In this document: one piece after another, positions 10,223 through 21,202 of the stretch
Position numbering within the stretch: the stretch's first letter is position 1
Layout: the number at the start of each line of letters is the position of its first letter
Assembly (NCBI GenBank): GCA_025175895.1
Contig: CM045989.1
Coordinates: 24,793,928-24,857,927 of the forward strand
Direction of reading: 5' to 3'
Length of the DNA: 64,000 nt
DNA from: Wurfbainia villosa
Lineage: Eukaryota; Streptophyta; Magnoliopsida; Zingiberales; Zingiberaceae
Position numbers and translations under genes: made by a program
The notes under the pieces: model-generated
The model's input: the letters and a program-made list of their open reading frames with translations, nothing else
Told to the model about the DNA's origin: nothing
Databases searched by the model: none

Positions 10223-11137
10223 ATGGCCGGCTTCATCCATCCACCAAAATTCGATGGAGATTTTTCTTGGTGGAGGAAAGGATGGAGGTATATCTCGAAA
10301 CCGATTTTGATTTTATGATTATTATAGAAAACGGTTTTGAGATGCCTAGGGACAAACACAACAAGCCCATTGAAAAATCAAAATGGACCCAAGACCAAAT
10401 CAAAGACTTCAAGACAAATCTCAAGGTAATCAAGTTGATTAGTGATTTGTTACCTAACACTATTTGGTCTAGATTGGGTGATTATAGGGATGCAAGGGAA
10501 TTATGGAATAAGGTAATGAAATTCCAAGAAAATTCCCAATCGGCACAAGTAGAGGAGAATGCCGAAGAAGAAGCACCCACAACATTTAAAGATGTTGATG
10601 ATTTGGTGGAGACCTCCACCTCTAGCATTGAGGGGGAGGAAAGGCAATCTTCGATCCCGGAGCAAGAACAAGAAGCATCCACATCCGGGAGAAGTGAAGA
10701 TCATGAAGAGGCCTCCACCACCTCCCTAGGTAACTCAAGTGTTATTATTTTAAATAAAAATCACATAATATGCTTTGAGTGTAGGGAGAAAGGGCATTAT
10801 AAGAGAAAATGCCCTAAATTGGCTAAGAAGAAGGCATCGACACCAAAAGTCAACCCAAAGTCAAATGATGCCGGTGTTCCTAAAATCAAGAGCAAAGAGC
10901 ACATTGTGTGCTTCAAATGCAATCAAAAGGGACACTACCGAAGCCAATGCCCTAGGGGGAGGAAGAAAGGGCAAGAAGGTGCAACTCATGTAGGGGGAGC
11001 TCCTAAAGCTAACCCTAAGGTACATTTAGTTAATGCACCTTTAATTCCTAGAGTTAAAAAGCAAGCTAAGAATTATTTTAGCTCTCTTGCTATTATCAAT
11101 GAAAAGCATGCTAAGAGAAATAATAAGGTGTATTGTC
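10223..11137 (+). pseudogene. gag: D1 gag, N-terminal part
   Basis: This encodes the structural Gag of the D family. The ATG at 10223 starts MAGFIHPPKFDGD, the same start as intact D2 gag. One base is missing near 10278 (AAAGG where D2 has AAACGG), which shifts the frame; the main frame from there on carries the capsid-like region, an acidic Ser/Thr/Glu linker and two CCHC knuckles, CFECREKGHYKRKC and CFKCNQKGHYRSQC. An open frame extends upstream into the LTR but the upstream part is not gag. C1 is inserted after KHAKRNNKVYC and the gene resumes at 20538. Confidence 0.9.
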
Positions 11138-13346
11138 TGTTAGTAATATATGAGAGATGTCCTAAGGCAATCGCCTTATGTATGAACCATTTATATGATA
11201 AATGAAGATTCACTATTTGAGTATACATGTTTCATGTATTTGATTGGATCTTAAACTCATTTACTGAATGTCCACGATGTGATTCACAGCATGAGAGAAT
11301 TTGTGATTGGATCACAACTAGTGAGTATCTCTACATGTGTAATTGTGATGTATCGGAATTATCCCTAGTCGATGAATTGATGGATCTGGACACCATCAAT
11401 TCTGTCGAGACTAGCATGAGGTATACTCCTTGGTGTATCCAAGCAGCTGATTCTCACTGGCTGGAGACATAGTGATGTCCGGAGTTAATCGTGGATGCTA
11501 GTTATGGTAACTAGTTCATTGGAGTGACTAGCCGTAAGACTTCATATGGTTCTCTGCATATATAGATATGTCAATGAAGTTCTTACTGTGGCTTAAGTGC
11601 GATGTTCCTTTGACTTGCGGTATTCAAGTCATCTTGATCATGGAGACTTATGCTTTGACATCTTAAGCAAACATCTCTAAGGAGATGTGGACCCGGGATG
11701 ATTGGGTATAAGTCGAAGTGATCGAAGGTGTTTGAATAGCCTATAAAGGATTCACCACTCCTTGTGAGGAGATGTATACCCATGGCCTCTCGTCGGATTG
11801 TTACTAAAGTCTTTGGCCAAAGCATTACATGTTTAGAGTAAGGTACTCTTCGATACATGTGGAGTAACTAGAATCCGTAGGATGAGGAAATGATACTTGG
11901 GCTAGGTGTGACGTAGTCAGCCTAGTGGGGACTGACACAATAGACCATGTCCTGAACCAAGTGGGTATAAGATGAGTGAAGGGAATGGGGCACGATTCAT
12001 TCGAGCTACTGAAGGGTTTCAGAAATAGTTCTGGATCAACCGTTGATCTTTTCGGTTAATTGGGGATCATGATGTACTACTAGGTGCCACTCATGATCGT
12101 TCTATAATTAATGGTTAATTATAGACGGCCAACATAAACTGAGAACCTATTTGGTCACACGCACAACGAGTGTAATCCAAAGGATTTAAAACGAGCTTGA
12201 GAATGGGATTCTCAGACCGAGAGAAACTATGTTTGGTTGGACCAAACATAAAGCGAGCATGAAATCGTTTCAGTCGCAATGGAAGCGTGGATGGGCCGCG
12301 TCTTATGAAGACGTAATGGATGAACCAAAATGGTTTGGTTCTAATCCAATGGATGAGAATAAACCAAAGGGTTTGGTTTATTTTAAACGAATGAACCAAA
12401 AGTTGGTTCGGTTCGTTTTAACTTAAAATAAACCATCATGGTTTGGTTTATTGTAACTTATCTTAATGGAGCGGGTTAACGGGCTTTATGGATATGATCC
12501 ATTAACCATTAAGAGAATTAGTTCTCTATAAAATAGGGCTTAAACCCTAATCCAAAACCCTAGCCCTTGGTGTTGCCGCCTACCCCTTGTTGGAGTTTTC
12601 GGCGCCCAACCCTAAGCTGCCGCCGCCCAGCTTTTGTGCAGCCTTCCAACTTGTTTCCGGCGACCAAGCTTCAGCCGGTGAACCTCCGGCGACCCTCCGG
12701 TGATCTCCTCTAGGTTCGGTGATAAGGTGAGCTTCCATCTCTCCTTGGCCGGCCTCTATTCCTCCACCAAAAGCTGTCCAGTTTTTCTGGACAGCTTGTT
12801 TCTTTGTTGTCGGAGCATCGTTTGGATGACGGTTAGTGCTTCGATAGCGCCTAACTTACCGGGGATTTGATCTCTGGTAATCCTCTGAGGTGGAGGATGA
12901 AGGATTCGTCAAACAGTTGACGAATACCTCTCTGGAGAATCGAGTTTTGAGGACTCAGTTTTGGATCCGAATTTAGATTCGGATCGTGATCATCTCTCGA
13001 TCACGTTGTCTTCAACACGAGGCTAGTAACCCGTACGAAGACGAAGCTCGTGGCTTAGCGAAGTCATCCCGAGGAGCTCGGCGTGGATACGGATAGAGAC
13101 GATTCTTACGAGTATCGTTCCGGTTGATGTCGTTCCCGCTACACGTCATACGAAAGGTATAACGTAGATAATTTTCTTTTATTGCAAATTTTAATTTACG
13201 GTTATGTCTACACTTGTTGTAATATGCATGCGTGTGTTGTGTGTGTTGTAATAAATATAGATTTATTATTTTTAATTGCTTCCGTTGTGCTCATGTTTAC
13301 GAAACATGATCGAACACACACACGCCGCGGTGCTGGAAACCCAACA
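11138..13346 (+). repeat. C1 5' LTR (2209 bp)
   Basis: The LTR starts TGTTAGTAATATATG and ends GGAAACCCAACA. The TATA box is at 12536. The last ~800 bases are GC-richer, with CCGGCGACC and CCGGTGATC blocks and an AC-rich terminus. An antisense 91-codon open frame (11583-11858) recurs in most C LTRs but has no known domain and is not called a gene. Confidence 0.9.
12536..12545 (+). promoter_or_regulatory. TATA box with downstream telobox-like motifs, C1 LTR
   Basis: CTATAAAATA is followed about 10 bases later by AAACCCTAA and then AAACCCTAG. All six C LTRs keep CTATAAAA followed by one or more CCCTA motifs (for example 19720, 28903, 45270, 53550, 60811). The match to the plant telobox AAACCCTAA is exact in C1. 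Confidence 0.6.
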
Positions 13347-13359
13347 GTGGTATCAGAGC
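13347..13359 (+). promoter_or_regulatory. C1 primer binding site
   Basis: TGGTATCAGAGC starts one base after the 5' LTR, the standard copia primer site for initiator Met tRNA. C2 (29702-29713) and C3 (54369-54380) have the same sequence. Confidence 0.9.
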
Positions 13360-13543
13360 CCAGGTTGTGTTTCGACATAATCGTAAAATGGTTTTGCGAT
13401 AGTCATAATGTATTTCTGGAAATTTTCTAATTTTGGAAATTTAGAAGTATTTATGGAAAATTTTCAATTTTGGAAAGTCTAGAAGTATTTTTTGGAAATC
13501 TTCCACTTTTGGAAAGTTGGAAGTATTTATGGAAATTGATATT

Positions 13544-13808
13544 TTCCATAAATAAAATATTTGATTAGATTCTGGAAATTTGTTTCCTAATTTAATCATG
13601 ATTTGATTTGGGAAATCAAATCTTAAAATATTTTATTTCCATAAGTAGTTTTAATGATTTAGGAAATTGGTTTCCTAAATAGATTTTCCTTAATCAAATA
13701 ATTCCATGAATAAAATATGTGATTAGATTTGGAAATTTGTTTCCTAATTTAATTATGATTTGATTTGGAGAATCAAATCTTAAACATATTTTATTTCCAT
13801 AAATAGTT
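13544..13808 (+). repeat. 107-bp duplicated structured unit in the C1 leader
   Basis: Two 107-bp units (13544-13650 and 13702-13808) begin TTCCATAAATAAAAT or TTCCATGAATAAAAT and end TTCCATAARTAGTT. Each contains a local inverted repeat; in unit 1 GATTTGATTT and AAATCAAATC flank three bases. C2 and C3 carry the same pair. The region is non-coding and lies between primer site and gag. Confidence 0.75.
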
Positions 13809-14019
13809 ATGACATATAAGGAAATTATAAACATGACATAAGTGTATGCCATGTAATTGCATTAGATGCATAACATTATGCCATGCGTGTCGTGACATGT
13901 AGATGTATGTCATGTATGTCATGCCATGTAGATAATAGTTATTTGCATGCAAAGAGGATGAGACACAAAAACCCTTAATCAATATTAAAGCCTACACCTT
14001 CCATTAATATGGTTAGAAC

Positions 14020-14480
14020 CAGAGTTCTGTTTCTTGTTTGGGTTGTTGGACTCTCTCCAAGCCCAGCTCGAACCTGAATATGTTCAAACCATGGAATAGT
14101 TTAATACTAATATGGTAAGAGTCAGAGGTCAATCGTTAGCTTTGGTTGTTGGACTCTCTCCAAGCTGGGCTAATTGGTTGAATGCGCTCTAACCATATTA
14201 AAACTATGTCCTGATTAATGGGTTGGCTTTAACCTGGAGCATCGGCTTGTTGGACTCTCTCCAAGGTCGATGTAAAGGGAGGTGAAGTTGGGTGTTATGC
14301 ATATGATGCATACTTGTTAATGTGTTAACAACCCGATGTATGTGTGAACATTCAATTAGTTGATAGCACATTGTGATAGTTGCATATACGGGATATGTAA
14401 TCGGTATAGATGATACCTACCGTCGTAGTTATGAATGGCTTGTTGGACTCTCTCCAAGGTTGTTCATAACTATGATGGAT
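14020..14480 (+). promoter_or_regulatory. Array of four stem-loops upstream of C1 gag
   Basis: Four times, TTGG and CCAA flank the same 7-base loop ACTCTCT (loops at 14050-14056, 14153-14159, 14254-14260, 14447-14453). Each is enclosed by a different outer stem: GGG/CCC, TTAGC/GCTAA (14136-14140 with 14169-14173), CATCG/CGATG (14240-14244 with 14268-14272), and a 16-pair stem (14420-14435 with 14463-14478) that needs two G-U pairs. C3 has the same array and C2 a variant in which the loops read ACTCACT. The location, just before gag in the genomic RNA, would fit a packaging or translation element; that role is inference. Confidence 0.7.
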
Positions 14481-14638
14481 ATCAGCCCATTCGGAGATGG
14501 ACCTACAATCTCCCGAAGTGATTTTGGGGGTTTTTGAAATTCGAAAAATGAATGGGATTTATAAATGTATATTGATGCATTTTAAAATCATCTTTCTCAT
14601 ATATGCTCGTTTTGTATTTCTAGGTCAATAAATTGATC

Positions 14639-15220
14639 ATGACGTCTTTGAATTTGTGCACTATTTTGGATTCGAACAAACTGACTGGGCCTAACTTCCT
14701 GGACTGGCTTAGAAACCTGAGAATTGTTCTCAAGGTTGAAAAGCTTGCAAATGTCCTCGAAGCGCCTCTTCCCGCCCGTCCTAGTGACGATGCAACTCTG
14801 GACCAATTGTTGGCCTATCAGAAACATGTGAGTGATTCTGAACAAATGAGTTGCATCATGCTAGCCACGATGGAACCCAAGCTACGAAAGAAGCATGAGC
14901 ATATGGATGCTCATATCGTAGTCCTTCATCTTTGTGAGTTGGTTGATGAGCAAGTGAGATTCGAAAGGTTCAAAGTCTCAAAGCTCCTCTTCACCTCTGA
15001 GATACTAGGAGGTTCATCTGTGGTACTGCTCAATATGCTGAAGACTGTGGAGTCTTCTGAGAAGCATGAGCAGGGGACGGTGCTGTTAGTTGATTCCTCG
15101 AAGAAAGGTTCTAAGAGGAAGTCAAAGGAACAACAGAAGGGAAAGAAGAGAAGGGCTAAGAAGGTAGAACTAGCACAAAAGGAAACTTGCCATCATTATG
15201 GCAAGGAGAGCCATTCTTGA
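14639..15220 (+). pseudogene. gag: C1 gag, shortened and stopped
   Basis: The ATG at 14639 begins MTSLNLCTILDSNKL, followed by the copia capsid block FLDWLRNLRIVLK typical of Angela-like Gag. About 155 bp of the capsid region that C2 retains (about 31353-31510) is absent, joined at the sequence coding SSVVLLNMLK. A Lys/Arg-rich tail (KKGSKRKSKEQQKGKK) precedes the zinc knuckle. The knuckle is ruined: CHHYGKESHS is followed by a stop at 15218-15220, where C2 reads CHHCGKEGHWRRNC. C3 has the same internal deletion, so it is an inherited trait. Confidence 0.85.
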
Positions 15221-15523
15221 AGAAAGTACAAGATTTATCTTGAGTCCGTGAAGAAGGATAAGGCATCGGATGCCCCATCTTCTTGAAATCTTCTTTATTG
15301 ATTGTCATTCTATTTCCTCGGACACTTGGGTATTCGATCGGTGTGGCTCACATATATGTAATGACATACATGGGCTAAGGAATAGAAGAAGACTCGTCGA
15401 GGAGAGTCAAATTTACGTGTTGGGAATGGAGCAGCGGTTCTTTGCACTCGCCATCGGAGCATTATATGTTGGAACTCCTGTAGGACTTGTCTTAGAAGCG
15501 ACAATTGCTTTTATGTTCCTTCG
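15221..15523 (+). pseudogene. C1 protease remnant
   Basis: The aspartic protease is expected here between Gag and integrase. The intact active-site block in C2 and C3 reads WVLDTGC; C1 reads WVFDRCGSH, losing the Asp-Thr-Gly triad. SHICNDIHGLRN downstream confirms the identity. A stop and frame changes follow before the integrase frame opens at 15524. Confidence 0.8.
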
Positions 15524-17362
15524 TTGATAAAGAACATCATTTCTATTTCTTGTTTAAATAGAAATGGGTACCATTTGACTTTTAGTAACAATTGTTGTTA
15601 CATAACTTTGAATGGAGTTCTTTATGGGACTGGAACTTTAAGCAATGGTGTTTATACGTTGGACGTATCCAGTGACATTTTCAATATCGAAGCGAGCAAC
15701 ACGCGTGCTCGAAAGGATAATCAAATAGACTCCTATATGTGGCATTGTTGTCTTGGCCATATAAGCAAGAAATGCATGTCCGAATTACACCAATGTGCAA
15801 TTCTGGAATCGTTTGAATTGGATTCATACGATACATGCGAATCATGCTTAAAAGGCAAGATGACTAAGTTACCTTTTACTGGAAAAGGTGAACGAGTGGG
15901 AGAGTTACTAGGTCTAGTACATACTGATGTATGTGGACCTATGTCAACTCAAGCTTTAGGAGGCTATAGCTACTTCATTACCTTCACCGATGATCACTCA
16001 CAGTTTGGGTATGTGTTCCTGATGAAACACAAGTCTGAAGCCTTTGAAAGGTTCAAAGAATTCAGAAATGAAGTAGAGAAACAACATGACAAAAGTATTA
16101 AAATACTTTGATCGGATCGAGGTGGTGAATACTTAAGTCAAGAGTTTCTTGATTATCTAAGAGACAATGGCATATTGTCTCAATGGACTCCGCCCTATAC
16201 ACCACAGCATAATGGTGTATCTGAGAGGCGTAACCGGACCTTGTTGGACATGGTCAGGTCAATGATGAATCATGCAACTCTTCCCAAGTCCTTTTGGGGC
16301 TATGCACTTCAGACAGCTGTTTACTTGTTAAACAGAATACCTACCAAGGTAGTCTCAACTACTCCATATGAGATATGGAATGGTAAGAAACCTCATGTAT
16401 CTTACTTGAAGATATGGGGTTGTCCTGCTTATGTGAAGCGGACTGTATCAGACAAATTGGATGCTAAGTCTGATAAATGTCTATTTGTTGGATACCCTAA
16501 GGAAACAAGGGGTTACCAATTCTATCATCCTGTGGAACAAAAGGTGTTTGTTTCAAGGCATGCTGTGTTTCTAGAGAAAGAGTTTCTCTTGCAAGAAAAC
16601 AGTGGGAGTGTCGTCGAGCTTGAGGAGGCTCGAGAGACTCAAATAGGCGTTAATGAGATACCTGGTGAAGCACAACAGCCGACAACTCATAGTGATGAGC
16701 AATCGGCTGGACCTATTGTAACACCACATCTTCGTAGATCTGGTAGAACACACAATATTCCTGAGAGATATGGATTTCTCGTAAGCGAATCGAACGACGT
16801 GTTACTCATTGATGATGAGGAGCCTACCAGTTATGAAGAAGTGCTGACAAGTTCAGAAAGGGATAAGTGGCTTGGTGCCATGAAGTCGGAAATGAATTCC
16901 ATGTATGAAAACCAAGTTTGGAACTTGGTTGACCCACCTGAAGGCATAAAGCCTATAGGGTGCAAGTGGGTTTTCAAGAAGAAAACCGACATGGATGGTA
17001 ATGTGATTACCTATAAGGCTAGATTGGTGACGAAAGGATATCGTAAAAAACAAGGTGTTGATTATGATGAAACCTATTCGCCTGTAGCTATGCTTAAATC
17101 CATTCGGATGCTCCTGGCCATAGCGGCTCATTATGATTATGAGATATGGCAGATGGATGTGAAAATAGCTTTCCTTAATGGAAACCTGCTCGAGGATGTG
17201 TATATGATACAGCCTGAGGGTTTCACATCGGTTGATAAAACCAAGGTATGCAAATTGCGACGGTCCATTTATGGATTGAAGCAAGCATCCAGGAGCTGGA
17301 ATATCCGTTTTGATGAGACAATCAAAAGTTTGATTTCTCACAAAATCCAGACGAACCTTGTG
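15524..17362 (+). pseudogene. pol: C1 integrase and N-terminal half of reverse transcriptase
   Basis: The GAG-pre-integrase zinc finger is seen as WHCCLGH...CESC, followed by the integrase core: first Asp in VHTDVCGP, second in SDRGGEY, Glu in SERRNRT. A TGA at 16109-16111 (CGA in C2 and C3) splits the core. After it comes the C-terminal region, then the RT start with CKWVFKKK, ARLVTKGY and the catalytic-site block QMDVKIAFLNG. Near 17325 one A is missing from an A-run (C3 has five, C1 four), shifting the frame just before YGLKQASRSW continues into the fingers and palm. Function is lost. Confidence 0.9.
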
Positions 17363-18318
17363 TGTACAAGAAGGTTAGTGGGAGTGCAGTCGTATTCCTA
17401 GTATTGTATGTCGATGACATACTACTTATAGGAAACGATGTTTCAATCTTACAGTCAGTGAAGGTTTGGTTATCCAAGATATTCTCCATGAAAGACCTGG
17501 GAGAAGCAACCTACATCCTCGGGATTAAGATCTATAGAGATAGATCGAAACGGTTGCTTGGTCTTTCGCAGTCTACATATATAGACCGAGTGCTAAAGAG
17601 GTTTAGCATGTCAGAATCCAAGAAAGGTTTCTTACGCATCAGGCATGGGGTACACCTTTCGAAGTCTATGTGTCCGCGCACAAAAGACGAGAGGATTTGC
17701 ATGAGTAAGATTCCCTATGCATCCGCAATAGGATCTATCATGTATGCTATGTTATGTACAAGGCTCGATGTATCGTATGTTCTGAGTGTCACGAGCAGAT
17801 ACCAGTCTGATCCAGGAATGGATCATTGGGTGGCTGTTAAGACGATCCTTAAGTGCTTGAGAAGAACTAAGGATGCGTTCCTAATATATGGAGAAGGGTA
17901 CATGGTGATACGTGGGTATACGGATGCCAGCTCCAGACAGACAAGGATGATTCCATGTCTCAGTCTGGGTATGTATTCACCTAAAATGGAGGCGCAATAA
18001 GTTGGAAAGGTTCCAAACTTGACACTATAGCGGATTCTGCCACTAAGGCAGAATACGTTGCAGCTTTGGAAGCAGCAAAGGAAGCGGTTTGGATCAATAA
18101 GTTCATCTATGAACTTGATGTGGTCTCATCAATGATCCAAACATGTGTTTTGCCGCTATCATCTTATCAGAGAGATCATCAGTAGGAACGAAATACAAAT
18201 CGAGAAAATTCCCACTGAAAGGAACTTAGCAGATCCTTTGACTAAAGCATTACCTCAAAGTAAGTTTGAGGGTCATGTTAGAGCTTATGGTATAGGATAC
18301 CGTAGCGATTGGCGTTAG
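17363..18318 (+). pseudogene. pol: C1 C-terminal reverse transcriptase and RNase H
   Basis: The RT active site YVDDILL lies at about 17408-17428, followed by LGIKIYRDRSKRLLGLSQ and the connection region. At the start of RNase H, after RGYTDAS, one base is missing and the frame ends at 18000; C3 has the identical lesion, C2 does not. Further on about 74 bp are deleted near 18128, removing the block that encodes YCDNNGAI in C3 and with it an RNase H active-site Asp. The polyprotein end, ADPLTKALPQ to RSDWR and TAG, is at 18316-18318. Confidence 0.9.
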
Positions 18319-18332
18319 GCCAAGTGGGAGTC
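18319..18332 (+). promoter_or_regulatory. C1 polypurine tract
   Basis: AAGTGGGAG lies a few bases before the 3' LTR and just after the pol stop, the expected place for plus-strand priming. C3 (59409-59423) is the same; C2 (about 43887-43899) lacks one G. Confidence 0.7.
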
Positions 18333-20532
18333 TGTTAGTAATATATGAGAGATGTCCTAAGGCAATCGCCTTATGTATGAACCATTTATATGATAAATGA
18401 AGATTCACTATTTGAGTATACATGTTTCATGTATTTGATTGGATCTTAAACTCATTTACTGAATGTCCACGATGTGATTCACAACATGAGAGAATTTGTG
18501 ATTGGATCACAACTAGTGAGTATCTCTACATGTGTAATTGTGATGTATCAGAATTATCCCTAGTCGATGAATTGATGGATTTGGACACCATCAATTCTGT
18601 CGAGACTAGCACGAGGTATACTCCTTGGTGTATCCAAGCGGTGATTCTCCGGAGACATAGTGATGTCCGAGTTAATCGTGGATGCTAGTTATGGTAACTA
18701 GTTCATTGGAGTGACCAGCCGTAAGACTTCATATGGTTCTCTGCATATATAGATATGTCAATGAAGTTCTTACTGTGGCTTAAGTGCGATGTTCCTTTGA
18801 CTTGCGGTATTCAAGTCATCTTGATCATGAAGACTTATGCTTTGACATCTTAAGCAAACATCTCTAAGGAGATGTGGACCCGGGATGATTGGGTATAAGT
18901 CGAAGTGATCGAAGGTGTTTGAATAGCCTATAAAGGATTCACCACTCCTTGCGAGGAGATGTATACCCATGGCCTCTCGTCGGATTGTTACTAAAGTCTT
19001 TGGCCAAAGCATTACATGTTTAGAGTAAGGTACTCTTCGATACATGTGGAGTAACTAGAATCCGTAGGGCGAGGAAATTATACTTGGGCTAGGTGTGACG
19101 TAGTCAGCCTAGTGGGGGCTGACACTATAGACCATGTCCTGAACCAAGTGGGTATAAGATGAGTGAAGGGAATGGGGCACGATTCATTCGAGCTACTGAA
19201 GGGTTTCAGAAATAGTTCTGGATCAACCGTTGATCTTTTCGGTTAATTGGGGATCATGATGTACTACTAGGTGCCACTCATGATTGTTCTATAATTAATG
19301 GTTAATTATAGACGGCCAACATAAACTGAGAACCTATTTGGTCACACGCACAACGAGTGTAATCCAAAGGATTTAAAACGAGCTTGAGAATGGGATTCTC
19401 AGACCGAGAGAAACTATGTTTGGTTGGACCAAACATAAAGCGAGCATGAAATCATTTCACTCGCAATGGAAGCGTAGATGGGCCGCGTCTTATGAAGACG
19501 TAATGGATGAACCAAAATGGTTTGGTTCTAATCCAATGGATGAGAATAAACCAAAGGGTTTGGTTTATTTTAAACGAATGAACCAAAAGTTGGTTCGGTT
19601 CGTTTTAACTTAAAATAAACCATCATGGTTTGGTTTATTTTAACTTTTCTTAATGGAGCGGGTTAACGGGCTTTATGGATATGATCCATTAACCATTAAG
19701 AGAATTAGTTCTCTATAAAATAGGGCTTAAACCCTAATCCAAAACCCTAGCCCTTGGTGTTGCCGCCCACCCCTTGTTGGAGTTTTCGGCGCCCAACCCT
19801 AAGCTGCCGCCGCCCAGCTTTTGTGCAGCCTTACAACTTGTTGCCGGTGACCAAGCTTCATCCGGTGAACCTCCGGCGACCCTCCGGTGATCTCCTCTAG
19901 GTTCGGTGATAAGGTGAGCTTCCATCTCTCCTTGGCCGGCCTCTATTCCTCCACCAAAAGCTGTCCAGTTTTTCTAGACAGCTTGTTTCTTTGTTGTCGG
20001 AGCGTCGTTTGGACGACGGTTAGTGCTCCGATAGCGCCTAACTTACCGGGGATTTGATCTCCGGTAATCCTCTGAGGTGGAGGACGAAGGATTCGTCAAA
20101 CGGTTGACGAATACCTCTCCGGAGAATCGAGTTTTGAGGACTCGGTTTTGGATCCGAATTTGGATTCGGATCGTGATCATCTCTCGATCACGTTGTCTTC
20201 AACACGAGGCTAGTAACCCGTACAAAGACGAAGCTCGTGGCTTAGTGAAGTCATCCCGAGGAGCTCGGCGTGGATACGGATAGAGACGATTCTTACGAGG
20301 ATCGTTCCCGTTGATGCCGTTCCCGCTACACGTCATACGAAAGATATAACGTAGATAATTTTCTTTTATTGCAAATTTTAATTTACGGTTATGCCTACAC
20401 TTGTTGTAATATGCATGCGTTGTTGTGTGTGTTGTAATAAATATAGATTTATTATTTTTAATTGCTTCCGCTGTGCTCATGTTTATGAAACATGATCGAA
20501 CACACACACGCCGCGGTGCCGGAAACCCAACA
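18333..20532 (+). repeat. C1 3' LTR (2200 bp)
   Basis: It matches the 5' LTR over its whole length with scattered substitutions. The main difference is at 18639-18670, where the block with CTGATTCTCACTGGCTGG in the 5' LTR is shortened. It ends GGAAACCCAACA followed by the target duplication TTGTC. Confidence 0.9.
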
Positions 20533-20537
20533 TTGTC

Positions 20538-21202
20538 TAGGTGCCAAGCATGTTCATATAACTAAGGACAAACCTAGGACTCATAATTCTAGAAATATCT
20601 TGCCTAGGGAGTCAATTAGGAGAGTAGAAGAAAATTTGGATATTAATCCCAAGAAATCTAGGCACATGCCTAAAAAGAAAATCATTCCTCAAAAATCTAA
20701 TGAAAATTCAAAATTGAGGAAATTAGAGCTAGAAAACTAAGCCTTGAGGTTAAGGCTAGAAAAATTGGAGAAGACCCTAGAAATAATATCAAATTCGGTT
20801 AAGGGGTCAAATGTCCAAAAGTCAAGACCTAGAAAGCAAGAAATATCTAAGGGCAAGAAGGGTTTGGGTCACAAACCTATGTCCTTCCATAATGTTCCAT
20901 TTAATTATGGAACAACATCTAGGTCTAGAAAAACCAAGGCTAATAGGGAAGTCATCCCTAAGTCTAGCCATGGTATGTGTTTAGTGGCTAACACCTCAAA
21001 GAAATCAAATGTAGCCACTAAGAAGATCAATGGAGGAGTCACCTCTAGAGTTGACCTAGGAAAGACCCAAAAGACTATGGCTTCAAAGCCTAAAAGGGTC
21101 ATTAGGAAGGTATTTAGGGAATTTATCCCTAGAGAATACCTTGTTAACCCAAGGAGCTCCAATAGATATTGGGTTCCTAAAAGCGTGATCGATTCACGCT
21201 AA
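20538..21202 (+). pseudogene. gag: D1 gag, C-terminal part
   Basis: The D1 gag frame resumes immediately after C1 with CLGAKHVHITKDK, lining up with residue 301 onward of D2 Gag. A stop (TAA, 20738-20740) follows LRKLELEN in the coiled-coil region where D2 has a sense codon. The rest, KTLEIISNSVKG to YWVPKSVIDSR, ends with TAA at 21200-21202, the same C-terminus as D2. With the N-terminal frameshift, D1 gag has at least two inactivating changes besides the C1 insertion. Confidence 0.9.

Larger units (their letters stand above)
11138..20532 (+). mobile_element. C1: Angela-like Ty1-copia retrotransposon (9395 bp)
   Basis: C1 has LTRs at 11138-13346 and 18333-20532 and is flanked by TTGTC (11133-11137 and 20533-20537), so its insertion into D1 gag is fully resolved. 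Gene order is gag, protease, integrase, reverse transcriptase, RNase H, as in all Ty1-copia. Coding regions carry stops, frameshifts, an internal gag deletion and a ~74-bp RNase H deletion. LTRs are highly similar, which suggests a fairly recent insertion despite the dead genes. Confidence 0.9.

Noticed and set aside
11583..11858. Antisense ~91-codon frame found in five of six C LTRs
   Set aside because: The LTRs are nearly identical so shared openness needs no selection; the frame is broken in the C2 3' LTR, and no domain is recognisable.
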